64,000 nucleotides of DNA from Hyphomonadaceae bacterium (GCA_022841905.1 JALHQO010000005.1:1-64000); one strand, 5' to 3'; counted from the stretch's first letter, positions 29,301-37,484 are shown. The notes: generated by a model not told the origin, from the letters alone. A program made the numbers and translations.

Positions 29301-29602
29301 GTCGGTTCTGGCGCGGCGGGCGGTGGCGCGGGGGGCGGCGCTGGCGGTGGCGTGGCGAGCGTCAAATCCATCGGCAACGGACCGACCGGGCCGCGCAGTG
29401 CGGCCGGCTCTTCCGGTGCGGGTGCAGGCGTGAGCGGCGCGCCCGGCGCTGGCGTCGCGACAGCGACCGGTGGCGGCGCGGCCTCGGCCGTGACATCGGC
29501 GCGCTCCTCCGGCGGCGTCAGCTGGATAGGCTGCGCGGCGACGGGCGGCGTCGCAATGAGCGCCGCCGCTGCGATCGCGATCGGAGAGCGCAAGGGCTTC
29601 AT
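26387..29602 (-). CDS. Large exported AMIN-like/TPR protein beside motE
   Basis: Protein of 1071 residues with a signal peptide (to about residue 23), a Pro/Ala-rich linker (25-125), a beta-rich AMIN-like region (about 128-225; VQDDYTRLAFRF, RLDLRFSR, RVVVDLMPP), a second beta-rich segment to about 430, then about 550 residues of TPR-like helices and a Pro/Ala-rich tail. No enzyme motif seen. It follows motE on the same strand, 42 bases away, so it probably shares the motE-DUF6468-fliM-fliL transcript. AMIN-type domains bind cell-wall or secretin-like structures; a periplasmic role in motor anchoring is a guess. Confidence 0.85.
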   Translation of the reverse strand: MKPLRSPIAIAAAALIATPPVAAQPIQLTPPEERADVTAEAAPPPVAVATPAPGAPLTPAPAPEEPAALRGPVGPLPMDLTLATPPPAPPPAPPPAAPEPTPVVAAAAPTPPPAPPPPPRLVVPTATVSVGVQDDYTRLAFRFQGATTVTPLLQGNRLDLRFSRAADIDISELRSTPPRLVREVRRVSAAGAPVRLTITLEPGVRQRHFVDGDRVVVDLMPPEGGVQPATTAPGTTREAPVPATPPVRGNARVQLVEEANVTRVTVTWPSPARAAAFRRGEAIWLVFDAQGRVDLTGVARAGRRHQNIELVHGEGVVGLRVLTPPDVLVSASASENSWTFTLGARAAPGAAATLTRETLPDGRGRLTAAFGREGVVRWINDPEIGDRIAVALMGGPARGVDARRATLEAALLPSAHGGVIEPRADGVTATFAQGVLTVSRGDAGLIAAQTPVQSELEAGLNDALSPASDTALAPAQAQDLVRVRETIAELTRRAADEGVAEGAPVEARMALARYLLENDLAAEALGALRIVAINQGELVEIDPEFRLMRGAANVMLGRAAAAMPDLTASALVNNPSAALWRGYAAALQHNWSDARRELERGAGGLEEHPPAWRARFQLALAESALELNDPAAAEASARAALAEAPDRFMRMHARLLQARVVALRGDAARALTMFDELSRINDEEVAVRATVEAIRLRRGTGVMRSVDAIEPLEALRFRWRGDSTELIIVGMLGEVYSELGRWRDAMAVMRTAADRFPADPAARQLRADMGVLFERLFLDGEADRLEPIQALGLFYEFSDLTPVGPNGDRIVRLLSGRLVHVDLLEQAAQLLQHQVDTRLDGIGKAQVAADLAAIYLMDHKPDQALVAIASSRQPNMPATLLADRRILEARALLDLGRLEGAVELVERDRSEDAQRVRAEAAWRARDWQRAGAELRALLAMRTRAAPLDDHARQAVLRTGIALTLAGDEEGVRALYRDYAGDLAGTPEADAFEIVAAGIHADGAAIRDVARAVARTDLMDRFIQRVRSQMTGGAESGAPPATPGAPAAPPAPPTAAPPPATPPRPMPAPAGA

Positions 29603-29644
29603 GTTCGGCTGAGCAACTCTCTCCGTTGCGCGTTAAGCGCGCGT

Positions 29645-30334
29645 TTACTCGGATGCGGCCGGCGACGCGCCACGCGCGCGGTTGAGCAGATCGCCGCCCC
29701 CGGTCGGCGGGCGCGCGCGGTCGGCGAGCATTTCGGTCAAGCGGCGCGCGCGCTCGGGCTCCATGCGGCCCAGAATTTCCGCCAGATTGGTCTGACGCAT
29801 CCGGCTGGCGACCTGGATCAGCACGTCGTCTTCAAGACCATCGAACACGGTCGCCGCATCCTTGGCGCGCATGCGCTGATAGACGTCGACGAGGCTGGCC
29901 AGACGCTGCTCCTGCGCTTCATCGAGTTGACCGAGTAAATCCTGCACAGTGGTTTCCAACTGGCGCAGCTCGGCTAGACGTTCGTTCAAGCGTTGTTCGG
30001 CTGCGAGCATCAGCGCGTCTTGCGTGCCGAGCGCCTCGCCGCGCGCATCGAGCGCTTCGCGGCGCGCGCTCAAAGCTTGCAGCACCTGCACTTCTTCAGC
30101 GGAAAGCCCAGCCATGTCGGCAAGCGTCGCCGGTTCGCACTGAGTTTGCGACGGCGTTGCGCCTTCCGCCGGCGTTTCGGTTTCGCCGTGCGCGGCGTCT
30201 GCTACTTGCGGGATCGTTTCAGCGACGCCCTCAGCCATCGCGACGGCCTTTAAGCCGAGCACGGCGGCGACCGTAACCATCGCCGCCGGCAAGAGCCGGA
30301 CCTTGGACGCAGGCGCTTTGCGCTTGGCTGACAT
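29645..30334 (-). CDS. motE: Flagellar motility protein MotE
   Basis: Protein of 229 residues with one N-terminal membrane or signal segment (about 12-33), an acidic linker, a coiled coil (about 85-150) and a C-terminal MgtE-N/FliG-like helical domain (AATVFDGLEDDVLIQVASRMRQ region, then LAEILGRMEPERARRLTEML). In Rhizobiaceae MotE is a periplasmic chaperone of the MotC stator protein. It overlaps the upstream DUF6468 gene by one base, in the fliL-fliM group, which supports a motor-related role. Confidence 0.86.
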   Translation of the reverse strand: MSAKRKAPASKVRLLPAAMVTVAAVLGLKAVAMAEGVAETIPQVADAAHGETETPAEGATPSQTQCEPATLADMAGLSAEEVQVLQALSARREALDARGEALGTQDALMLAAEQRLNERLAELRQLETTVQDLLGQLDEAQEQRLASLVDVYQRMRAKDAATVFDGLEDDVLIQVASRMRQTNLAEILGRMEPERARRLTEMLADRARPPTGGGDLLNRARGASPAASE

Positions 30335-30651
30335 CAGAGCCGCCCGCGCGCGCCGACATCGGCGCTGGAGCGCAGACGCCCGGCGCCGAGACCTAAGCGG
30401 TCAGCGGTGACGCGTGCATCATTGATGCGTGCTTGCAGATCGCGGCCTGTTTCCTGGGCGGTGGCGCGCAGGTTGCGGACCGCTGCTTCGGCTTGCTGCG
30501 TTGCTTGCATCAACTCGGCGGCGGCGGCGCGAATGCCGTCCTGGCCGGTGCGCAGCGCCGCGAGCTTGCGATCGAGCCGCCAGAAGTAAAACAAGCACGC
30601 CGCCAGCATGGCCGCGAGCACGAGTTCGATAACGAGTGTGACGGGGCTCAT
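30334..30651 (-). CDS. DUF6468 small membrane protein of the flagellar motor cluster
   Basis: Protein of 105 residues with one N-terminal membrane helix (VTLVIELVLAAMLAACLFYFW) and a cytoplasmic or periplasmic coiled coil rich in Ala, Arg and Gln. It matches the small proteins found between fliM and motE in alphaproteobacteria (DUF6468). ATG 30651 is chosen because GGAGG lies at better spacing than for ATG 30654; either start overlaps the fliM stop. Function unknown, presumably linked to stator or switch assembly. Confidence 0.8.
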   Translation of the reverse strand: MSPVTLVIELVLAAMLAACLFYFWRLDRKLAALRTGQDGIRAAAAELMQATQQAEAAVRNLRATAQETGRDLQARINDARVTADRLGLGAGRLRSSADVGARGRL

Positions 30652-31712
30652 CATTTGCCTCCCATTTTCATGACGGCCTGCTGCATCGCAGGCGCGATCG
30701 GGCGCTCGACACGGACGGCCAAGGAATGTCCCATGCGGCCAACACGGCCCTGGCTGAGTTCGACGGCGCCACATTTGAGCAGCACCGGGTCGTCGGGCGC
30801 CGCATCGAGCATGAGCGTGTCGCCGACTTTCAGATCGAGCACTTTGCGCAGCGGTTGCTTCATCTCGTTGAGGACGGCGCGCACTTCGAGCTTGGTGGCC
30901 CAAAGTTCGCTGGCGAGGTGGCCTTCCCAAATATTGTCACGGCCGAACTTCTCGCCCATGAATTGCTGCAAGAGCATCTTGCGGATCGGCTCAAGCGTCG
31001 CGTACGGCAACAGCAGTTCGAGCCGGCCGCCGCGATCTTCCATGTCGATGCGCAGCTTCACCACGATGGCCGCGTTCGGCGGTCGCGCGATGGCGGCAAA
31101 GCGCGGATTGGTCTCGATACGGTCGAGCGAGAAATCGACTTCGGTCAGCGGCGCGAAGGCTTGGCTGGCGTCCTTCAGCACGACTTCGATCATGCGGGTG
31201 ACCAGCATGCGCTCGATCGTGGTGTAGGGCCGGCCTTCGACGCGCGTCGCCGCAGCGCCGCGGCGCCCGCCCAGCAGAACGTCGACGACGGAGTAAATGA
31301 GATTGGAGTCGACCGTCGCCAAGCCGAAATTATCGAGCTGCTCGGCGCGGAAGACAGCAATGATGGCCGGCAGCGGGATCGAGTTCAGATAGTCGCCGAA
31401 GCGGATCGAGCTGATCTGATCGAGACTGACCTCTACATTGTCGGACGTGAAATTACGCAAGCTCGTCGTCATCAGCCGCACCAAGCGGTCGAAGACGATC
31501 TCGAGCATCGGCAAGCGCTCGTAGGAGACGAGCGCGGAATTGATGATGGCGCGGACGCCGGTGCGCGTGCTGCTGTCGTCTTCGTTCAGGCCGAAACCGA
31601 GCAAGCTGTCGATCTCATCCTGATTGAGGATGCGCTCGGCGCCTTGATCCGGCGCTTCGCCCTCGCCGGTCGACCAGTCTTTGTCTGCAGCCTCAGCCGC
31701 CCCGGCGCTCAT
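30651..31712 (-). CDS. fliM: Flagellar motor switch protein FliM
   Basis: C-ring component that binds CheY-P and sets rotation direction. The 353-residue protein has the N-terminal CheY-binding-type segment (RILNQDEIDSLLGFG, near residues 27-41), the middle CheC-like domain (LEIVFDRLVRLMTTSLRNF and VFRAEQLDNFGLATVD), and the C-terminal SpoA domain (EVRAVLNEMKQPLRKVLDLKVGDTL). Overlaps DUF6468 downstream and is one base from fliL upstream. Transcribed with fliL, motE and the TPR gene. Confidence 0.97.
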   Translation of the reverse strand: MSAGAAEAADKDWSTGEGEAPDQGAERILNQDEIDSLLGFGLNEDDSSTRTGVRAIINSALVSYERLPMLEIVFDRLVRLMTTSLRNFTSDNVEVSLDQISSIRFGDYLNSIPLPAIIAVFRAEQLDNFGLATVDSNLIYSVVDVLLGGRRGAAATRVEGRPYTTIERMLVTRMIEVVLKDASQAFAPLTEVDFSLDRIETNPRFAAIARPPNAAIVVKLRIDMEDRGGRLELLLPYATLEPIRKMLLQQFMGEKFGRDNIWEGHLASELWATKLEVRAVLNEMKQPLRKVLDLKVGDTLMLDAAPDDPVLLKCGAVELSQGRVGRMGHSLAVRVERPIAPAMQQAVMKMGGK

Positions 31713-31713
31713 C

Positions 31714-32367
31714 TTACTGCACCAGCATTTCTTCGATCAGCACAGCGTTCACATGCGCCGGCGCGATCGCGAGATTGACACGGCGCAGCAATTCGATGCG
31801 CAGACGGTAAGCGCCGGCCGAGCCGGAGAGATCGTCCGTGCGCAACTCGCGCAGGAAGCCGGCGAACTGATCGTTCACGCGCGGGATGTGTTCGGTGAGC
31901 GTCGTCACCGTCGCGTCGTCGGGTGCTTCGAGCGTGAGCTTGAGCTTCAAATAGGCGGGACGGCCATCGGGGCCGCTAATGTTGACGAGAATTTCTGGCA
32001 TGGTGACGAAGACGACGTTTTCGCCGTGCAAGATCATCGTGCCGTTCGGGCCGGGGACGGCTTCGCCGATCGGGCCGTCACCGTGGGCGCCGCCCTTCGC
32101 TTTGCCGTGATCGCCGGCTTCAGCGTGTTGCTCGCCGCCGCCGCCGGACAGAAGCATGAACGCGGCTGCACCGCCGCCGCCAAGCACGAGCACGGCGGGC
32201 AGAATGATGAAGAGCACGAGCTTCTTGCCCGACATCTTTTTCTTGGCGGGCGCTTCGCCCTCGGCGCCCTCGACGCCTTCGCCCTCAGCCGGCGGGCTTG
32301 CGCCCTCGGCTTCGGTATCGGCGTCCGGCGCCTCGCCCTTCTTCTTTTTCTTCGACTTCCCGAACAT
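31714..32367 (-). CDS. fliL: Flagellar basal body-associated protein FliL
   Basis: Inner-membrane protein of 217 residues that surrounds and stabilises the MotA/B stators. A Lys- and Glu-rich cytoplasmic N terminus (KSKKKKKGEAPDADTE) precedes one membrane helix (about 49-73) and a periplasmic stomatin-like domain with the typical VNISGPDGRPAYLKLKLTLE and a RIELLRRVN C terminus. ATG 32367 is chosen because the conserved charged N terminus begins there; upstream in-frame codons run into the shared intergenic region with flgF. First gene of the minus-strand flagellar transcript. Confidence 0.93.
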   Translation of the reverse strand: MFGKSKKKKKGEAPDADTEAEGASPPAEGEGVEGAEGEAPAKKKMSGKKLVLFIILPAVLVLGGGGAAAFMLLSGGGGEQHAEAGDHGKAKGGAHGDGPIGEAVPGPNGTMILHGENVVFVTMPEILVNISGPDGRPAYLKLKLTLEAPDDATVTTLTEHIPRVNDQFAGFLRELRTDDLSGSAGAYRLRIELLRRVNLAIAPAHVNAVLIEEMLVQ

Positions 32368-32521
32368 GGAATCGCCCGCATCAATCCATGTTCCTTGGTG
32401 GCGCGCGCTGGTTAAGGATTGGTAGCAACTCGGCAAAACTTGCCGCCCCGCCCGGCAGTTTCGCGCCGGCCGTTCACCATGCCGCGCCGCCTTGCCCCAT
32501 GAAAACCAAGCGATTAACCAC

Positions 32522-32537
32522 TGGCGCGGTCCTTGCA
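32522..32537 (+). promoter_or_regulatory. Sigma-54 promoter of flgF-flgG-flgA-flgH
   Basis: TGGCGCGGTCCTTGCA matches the sigma-54 consensus TGGCACG-N4-TTGCA at all but one base, with the invariant GG and GC separated by exactly 10 bases (GG 32523-32524, GC 32535-32536). It faces flgF. In Caulobacter relatives the flgF operon is a sigma-54/FlbD class promoter. The predicted transcription start (about 32547) lies only about 2-3 bases before the ATG at 32550. Confidence 0.82.
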
Positions 32538-32549
32538 TGGTTAAAAGCG

Positions 32550-33278
32550 ATGGATAACGCCCTCATGCTCGGCCTGCAGACGCAACGCGTTCTGCAACGG
32601 CGTATGGATGTGGCGGCCAACAATTTGGCCAACGTTTCCACCTCGGGCTTCAAGGCCGACACGCTGCTGCTCGAGGAAGCGGACCGCACAGCGGCGCACG
32701 CCGACGCAGATCCGCGCGAAATCCGCTTCGTCCGCGATATCGGCATCATGCACGGCATGGATCAGGGCCCGATCGCGATGACGGGCAACCCGCTCGACGT
32801 CGCCATCGAAGGCGACGGCTTCTTCATGGTCGAAGGGGTTGGCGGAGAAACACAATACACGCGCGATGGCGCGTTTTCGTTAGCCGGAGACGGCAGGCTC
32901 GTGACCAGCGATGGCCGGGCCGTGCTCGACTCCGGGGGGGCGTCGATCGTGCTCGACCCACAGGGCGAAAGCCCGGTGATCGGGCGCGACGGCGTAATAC
33001 GGGTGGCCGGCGTCGAAGCCGGCCGCATCGGCGTGGTGGGTTTCGCCGCGCCGGGCGCGCTTTCAAAGGTCGGGGACAACCTTTGGGACGCGCAGGGACA
33101 ACAACCGGGCGCCTTCGAGGGCGTCGTCGTTCAAGGCGCCCTCGAAGGGTCCAACGTACGCCCGGTTTTGGAACTGACACGATTGATCGAAATTTCGCGC
33201 GCTTACGCATCGGCCTCCCGCATCGTTTCGGGTGCGGATGATCTTCGTAAGACCGCGATCGAGCGGCTCGGCCGCTAG
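32550..33278 (+). CDS. flgF: Flagellar basal-body rod protein FlgF
   Basis: Proximal-rod protein of the flagellar axial structure, 242 residues. The N terminus MDNALMLGLQTQRVLQRRMDVAANNLAN is the standard FlgF form and fixes the start at ATG 32550; in-frame upstream codons (from 32298) lack conservation and overlap fliL. It carries the rod-protein fold with GDGFFMVEG and the C-terminal VLELTRLIEISRAYASASR helix. First gene of flgF-G-A-H, preceded by a sigma-54 promoter, with no recognisable ribosome-binding site because the mRNA would be leaderless. Confidence 0.95.
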   Translation: MDNALMLGLQTQRVLQRRMDVAANNLANVSTSGFKADTLLLEEADRTAAHADADPREIRFVRDIGIMHGMDQGPIAMTGNPLDVAIEGDGFFMVEGVGGETQYTRDGAFSLAGDGRLVTSDGRAVLDSGGASIVLDPQGESPVIGRDGVIRVAGVEAGRIGVVGFAAPGALSKVGDNLWDAQGQQPGAFEGVVVQGALEGSNVRPVLELTRLIEISRAYASASRIVSGADDLRKTAIERLGR

Positions 33279-33290
33279 GAGTAGTCCCAG

Positions 33291-34076
33291 ATGCGTGCAC
33301 TATCGATCGCAGCCAGCGGCATGCAGGCCCAGCAGCTGAACGTCGACGTCATTTCGCACAACATCGCGAACATGAACACGACGGCGTACAACCGTCAGCG
33401 CGCCGAATTCCAGGACATGCTCTATCAAAACATCGAGCGCCCGGGCTCGACCTCTTCTGCGTCAGGCGCGGTCCTGCCGCTCGGCATCCAGATCGGCGTC
33501 GGCGTGCGCGCCGATGCGGTTGGGCGCATCACCGAACAAGGCAGCATCAGCCAAACCGGCAACGCCTACGACATCGCCATCAACGGGCGCGGCTTCCTGC
33601 AAGTCGGCCTGCCCTCGGGCCAAACTGCTTACACACGCGCCGGCAACCTCGCCATCAATGCCGAAGGCCAATTGGTCACCACCGACGGCTACCCGATCGA
33701 ACCGTCGATCAGCGTACCGCCGGAAGCCACCGCCGTGCAGATCACGCGCGACGGCATCGTCGAAGTGACGCTGACTGGCCAAACCGATCCGCAACAAGTC
33801 GGCCAATTTGAACTCGCCACCTTCATCAATCCGGCGGGCATGGAAGCGATCGGCGACAATCTCTATTTGGAAACCGCCGCGTCCGGTTCGGCAAACACCG
33901 CGACGCCGGGATCGCCCGGTCTCGGCACGGTGATGCAGGGTTTTCTCGAGCTCTCTAACGTCAACGCCGTTGAAGAAATTTCGCAGCTGATCGTGGCGCA
34001 GCGCGCTTACGAGATGAATGCGCGCGTCATCACAGCGGCGGACGAAATGCTGCAATCCGCAACCCAATTGCGCTGA
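33291..34076 (+). CDS. flgG: Flagellar basal-body rod protein FlgG
   Basis: Distal-rod protein, 261 residues, about the usual length. The N terminus MRALSIAASGMQAQQLNVDVISHNIANMNTTAYNRQRAEF and the rod motif (GRGFLQVGLPSGQTAYTRAGN) are canonical; the C-terminal VNAVEEISQLIVAQRAYEMNARVI helix forms the other half of D0. Secreted by the flagellar export apparatus without a cleaved signal. It follows flgF by 12 bases with GGAG upstream. Confidence 0.97.
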   Translation: MRALSIAASGMQAQQLNVDVISHNIANMNTTAYNRQRAEFQDMLYQNIERPGSTSSASGAVLPLGIQIGVGVRADAVGRITEQGSISQTGNAYDIAINGRGFLQVGLPSGQTAYTRAGNLAINAEGQLVTTDGYPIEPSISVPPEATAVQITRDGIVEVTLTGQTDPQQVGQFELATFINPAGMEAIGDNLYLETAASGSANTATPGSPGLGTVMQGFLELSNVNAVEEISQLIVAQRAYEMNARVITAADEMLQSATQLR

Positions 34077-34087
34077 GGAGGATCGTC

Positions 34088-34618
34088 ATGTTGCGTTGGT
34101 TCTGCCTCGTTGCTTGCCTTTATATGTTTTTCAGCGCCGTCGCGTTCGCCGATCCGGTTACGTTGCGCGCGCGCGTCGAAGCGAGCGGCCCGGCCGTTAC
34201 GATGGGCGATATTTTCAACGGCGCGCCGGCCAACGTCGCTGGCCGCGCCGTCGCTCCGGCGCCGCCGCCGGGGCAAATCTCGAACATCTCGATGGCGGTG
34301 ATCGCCGCTTCTGCTTCTGCTGCCGGCTTGGACTTCACACCCCCTGCTGGCGTCACCCAAGTTCAGGTCATCCGCCCAGGCGGCATGCGCGCGACATTGC
34401 CGCCCGCTGGCGGCAGACAATCCATCGCCAACGCCGCCATCCGCCGCGGCGAAACAGTGACGCTGATTTACGCCGCACCGGGCATCTCACTCAGCATGCG
34501 CGCGCGGGCGCTTGAAGACGGCGCAGTCGGCGACAGCATTAGCTTCTTGAACGTCGCCTCCAATCGCCAGATCGACGCCGTCGTGACCGGCGCCGGCCAA
34601 GCCACGGCAAGCCCATGA
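34088..34618 (+). CDS. flgA: Flagellar P-ring assembly chaperone FlgA
   Basis: Periplasmic protein of 176 residues that helps FlgI assemble into the P ring. It has a cleaved signal peptide (about 1-21, LYMFFSAVAFA) and an SAF/FlgA-type domain: VTMGDIFNGAP at the N side and, near the end, AAIRRGETVTLIYAAPGISLSMRARALEDGAVGDSISFLN. AGGAGGATC precedes the ATG. Shorter than enterobacterial FlgA, as is common in alphaproteobacteria. Its stop overlaps the first candidate start of flgH. Confidence 0.9.
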   Translation: MLRWFCLVACLYMFFSAVAFADPVTLRARVEASGPAVTMGDIFNGAPANVAGRAVAPAPPPGQISNISMAVIAASASAAGLDFTPPAGVTQVQVIRPGGMRATLPPAGGRQSIANAAIRRGETVTLIYAAPGISLSMRARALEDGAVGDSISFLNVASNRQIDAVVTGAGQATASP

Positions 34619-34635
34619 CCCGCAAGGACGACCTT

Positions 34636-35424
34636 ATGCGCACTCTCGCTCTGCTCGCACTGGCCGCAAGCGCCGCCGGATGCGCGAGCGCCGACCGGCG
34701 CGAATATGCGCACGATGCTTTGGCCATGCCGGGCGCCGCCTACAACGCCGCGCAACGCGCGCTTGGCCCGCCGCAACTACAACCGGTGCAGTCTCCACAA
34801 GGCCTCACTGGCGGCGGGCAACAATCCATGCCGCAGCCGGAGCCGGTCGTGTATGAGCCGGCGAGCCCCTCCTCGCTCTGGCGCTCGGGCTCGCGCAGCT
34901 TCTTCAACGATCAACGCGCCACCGACATTGGCGACATTATCACGGTGCAGATCGAGATCGACGACAGCGCCAACATCTCCAACTCGTCCGACCGCCAGCG
35001 CGAAAGCTCGACATCAGCAGGCGTCGGGAATTTCTTTGGCCTAGAGAGCGCCGTTGGGCAGATCTTCAACAACGCCTTCGATCCGGAAAACATGATCAGC
35101 GCCGAGGCGGAATCCGAGCATCGCGGCTCCGGCGCGATCAATCGGCAAGAAAAGATCGAGCTGACCGTGGCCGCTGTGATCGTGGACCGCTTGCAGAACG
35201 GCAATCTCGTGATTGCTGGCCGTCAAGAAGTGCGCATCAATGGCGAAGTGCGCGAACTCACGGTAAGCGGCGTCATCCGCCCCGAAGACGTCACCGCAAG
35301 CAACACGATCAATCAAACGCAGATCGCCGAAGCGCGTATCTCTTATGGCGGTCGTGGTTCGATTAGCGCGGTGCAACGTCCGAACTGGGGCCAGCGCATC
35401 GGCGACGCCATCTCGCCGTGGTGA
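34636..35424 (+). CDS. flgH: Flagellar L-ring protein FlgH
   Basis: Outer-membrane lipoprotein of 262 residues that forms the L ring around the rod. A short signal ends in the lipobox SAAGC (Cys15). Family blocks include GSRSFFNDQRATDIGDIITVQIEIDD, and the C-terminal RQEVRINGEVRELTVSGVIRPEDV. I choose ATG 34636, with AAGGA 8 bases upstream and a normal lipoprotein n-region; ATG 34615 overlaps the flgA stop (ATGA) and would add seven residues. Last gene of the flgF operon; convergent with an acyl-CoA synthetase. Confidence 0.93.
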   Translation: MRTLALLALAASAAGCASADRREYAHDALAMPGAAYNAAQRALGPPQLQPVQSPQGLTGGGQQSMPQPEPVVYEPASPSSLWRSGSRSFFNDQRATDIGDIITVQIEIDDSANISNSSDRQRESSTSAGVGNFFGLESAVGQIFNNAFDPENMISAEAESEHRGSGAINRQEKIELTVAAVIVDRLQNGNLVIAGRQEVRINGEVRELTVSGVIRPEDVTASNTINQTQIAEARISYGGRGSISAVQRPNWGQRIGDAISPW

Positions 35425-35425
35425 G

Positions 35426-37027
35426 CTAGTTCACGCGCCGGTCGCGCCCGACCCAATACGGCTCACGCAATTCGCGGCGTAGAATTTTGCCGGACGTGCT
35501 GCGCGGCAAAGCATCGGCGCGGAAGTCGACGCTCTTGGGCGCTTTGTAGTGCGCGATGCGTTCGCGTGCGTAGGCGATGATGCTTTCCGAATCGGGCGCG
35601 ACGCCAGGCTTTGGCACCACGACGGCTTTCACCGCCTCGCCCCAAGTATCATCCGGCACGCCGATGACGGCGACTTCGGCGACATGCGGATGGCCATGGA
35701 TCGCGTTCTCGACCTCCGCCGGATAGACGTTCTCGGCGCCGGAGCAGATCATGTCCTTGATGCGGTCCTGGATGAAGAGGTAGCCGTCTTCATCCAGATA
35801 GCCAGCGTCGCCAGTGCGCAACCAGCCTTCGGAATCGATCGTTGCCGCTGTCGCGCTTTCATTGCGCCAATAGCCCGCCATGTTGGCCGCCGAGCGTGTG
35901 CAGATTTCGCCCGTCTCGTTTGGGCCCAACACTTTGCCCCCCGCATCGACGATCCGCAGCTCAACGCCCGGCATCGGCAGACCCGCTGACGCCATGCGTT
36001 TCGCGCCTTTCGGATCGTGATCCTGCGGCGGCAGATAGACGATGGTGCCGGTGGTTTCAGTCATGCCGTACTGCTGGCAAAACTGGCAGCCGAACACTTC
36101 CATGCACTCTTGCAGAAGCGCCACCGGCATTGGCGAGGCGCCGTAAAGAATGTGCTGCAAGCTCGAATAATCAATCTCTCTCGCGCGCGGCATGCGGACG
36201 ATGAATTGCAGCGCCGCCGGCACCATGAACATTTTGGCGATGCGCTCGCGCTCGATCAGTTCAAGCGCCTCCATCGGATTGAAGTCGCGCGTCACGATGT
36301 TGCGCACGCCATTGAGGAGGCCGACGAGCCCCCAGCCGGAGCCGCCAATGTGCGCGATCGGCATGGCCGCTAGGCTCGTCTCGCCTTCATTCCACTCGTT
36401 CCAGCCCAGCCCCGCCTCCGACAGCGCGCGCCGCGAGCGAAGCAGATTGGCGCTGGTGAGCATCACGCCCTTCGGTTTGCCGGTCGTGCCGGATGTGTAG
36501 AGCAGAAGCGTTGGGGCGTCGGATGGAAGCGATGTGTTGGGATCGCGCGCAGGCTGCGCATCGCGCCAGGCTTCGTAGATGGGGAGATCGTGCGCGCCCG
36601 CCTCCATCGCGACGAGGAACGGCTTTGTGCTTGCAAGCTTCAGTGCCTCGCCCGCGCACTCAAGGCACTCGGGGCCGACGAACAGAACTTTAGCGCCGGT
36701 GTCGTCGAGAATGTAGGCGACTTCTGGCGGCGATAAGCGCCAGCCGATCGGCGCGATGATCGCGCCAATCTTGGCGGCGGCGAACCATATCTCGAAATAG
36801 CGGTCACAATTCTTGCCGAGGAACGCGACGCGATCACCGGGCTCGACGCCCGCCGCGATCAACGCATTGGCGGTTTGACTGGATTGGCTGTCGAGTGCAG
36901 CGAACGTCGTCTTGCGGCCTTCGAACTCCAGCGCGATGCGATCAGCGCGGGCGCGGCCGTGGTGGCGGGTCACGTCCGCCAGGGTCACGAACGCGTCAAA
37001 TTCTTCGGGCTTCAGCGACGCGGCCAC
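35426..37027 (-). CDS. AMP-dependent acyl-CoA synthetase / fatty acid-CoA ligase
   Basis: ATP-dependent enzyme of 533 residues that activates a carboxylic acid through an acyl-AMP to acyl-CoA. AMP-binding loop LLYTSGTTGKPKGVML, the acid-recognition segment YGMTETTG, and the C-terminal lid with RTGDAGYLDEDGYLF, RIKDMICSGAENVYP and the catalytic lysine region RSTSGKILRREL. Substrate chain length cannot be read. Start GTG 37027 lies just after the stop of the DUF2214 gene; the longer in-frame ATG reading to 37081 overlaps that gene. Confidence 0.92.
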   Translation of the reverse strand: MAASLKPEEFDAFVTLADVTRHHGRARADRIALEFEGRKTTFAALDSQSSQTANALIAAGVEPGDRVAFLGKNCDRYFEIWFAAAKIGAIIAPIGWRLSPPEVAYILDDTGAKVLFVGPECLECAGEALKLASTKPFLVAMEAGAHDLPIYEAWRDAQPARDPNTSLPSDAPTLLLYTSGTTGKPKGVMLTSANLLRSRRALSEAGLGWNEWNEGETSLAAMPIAHIGGSGWGLVGLLNGVRNIVTRDFNPMEALELIERERIAKMFMVPAALQFIVRMPRAREIDYSSLQHILYGASPMPVALLQECMEVFGCQFCQQYGMTETTGTIVYLPPQDHDPKGAKRMASAGLPMPGVELRIVDAGGKVLGPNETGEICTRSAANMAGYWRNESATAATIDSEGWLRTGDAGYLDEDGYLFIQDRIKDMICSGAENVYPAEVENAIHGHPHVAEVAVIGVPDDTWGEAVKAVVVPKPGVAPDSESIIAYARERIAHYKAPKSVDFRADALPRSTSGKILRRELREPYWVGRDRRVN

Positions 37028-37028
37028 A

Positions 37029-37484
37029 TCAACCCCCAATCCCGCGCGCCATGAGCGACGCGAAAAGCAACAATAGCGCAATCAAATGCACCTCGATCAT
37101 GAGCATACGGCGCACATGCTTCACTTCAGCCTCCGGCGGCGCGAACGCGGGATCGGCGTTGAATGATTTGGTCCAGCGCATGAAGGCGCGCGTGGGGCCG
37201 ATAGAGAGAAGGCCGATCACCGCGAAGGCGGCGATCTTGGCCCAGAAGAAGGGCTGCGCCTCGTAAAATTCCCAGCCTTTCGCGCCCCAGATGACGCGCG
37301 AGACACCGGCGACAATCAGCAAGACGGACGAGATGCCGTAGAACAAGTCCACACGCAGCAAGAGGCGCGCGACGCGGTTATCGACGGGCAGTCGCAGGAT
37401 GAAGAGCTCAGCGCTCAACGCGCCGACGAGGACGAAAGCAAACAGGAAATGGAGCCACGCAAGGCCAGCCTCGTGCATCAGCAT
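37029..37484 (-). CDS. DUF2214 family membrane protein
   Basis: Protein of 151 residues with four hydrophobic helices (LHFLFAFVLVGALSAELFIL, FYGISSVLLIVAGVSRVIWG, FWAKIAAFAVIGLLSIGP, MLMIEVHLIALLLLFASLMA). Family DUF2214, function unknown. It ends just before the acyl-CoA synthetase start and probably shares its transcript. Start is ATG 37484; ATG 37478 is an alternative. Confidence 0.85.
   Translation of the reverse strand: MLMHEAGLAWLHFLFAFVLVGALSAELFILRLPVDNRVARLLLRVDLFYGISSVLLIVAGVSRVIWGAKGWEFYEAQPFFWAKIAAFAVIGLLSIGPTRAFMRWTKSFNADPAFAPPEAEVKHVRRMLMIEVHLIALLLLFASLMARGIGG

Noticed and set aside
29633-29647. TTAA-N7-TTTA between motE and the TPR gene
   Set aside because: One mismatch to a CtrA box and part of it is the motE stop codon region; too weak to report as a site.
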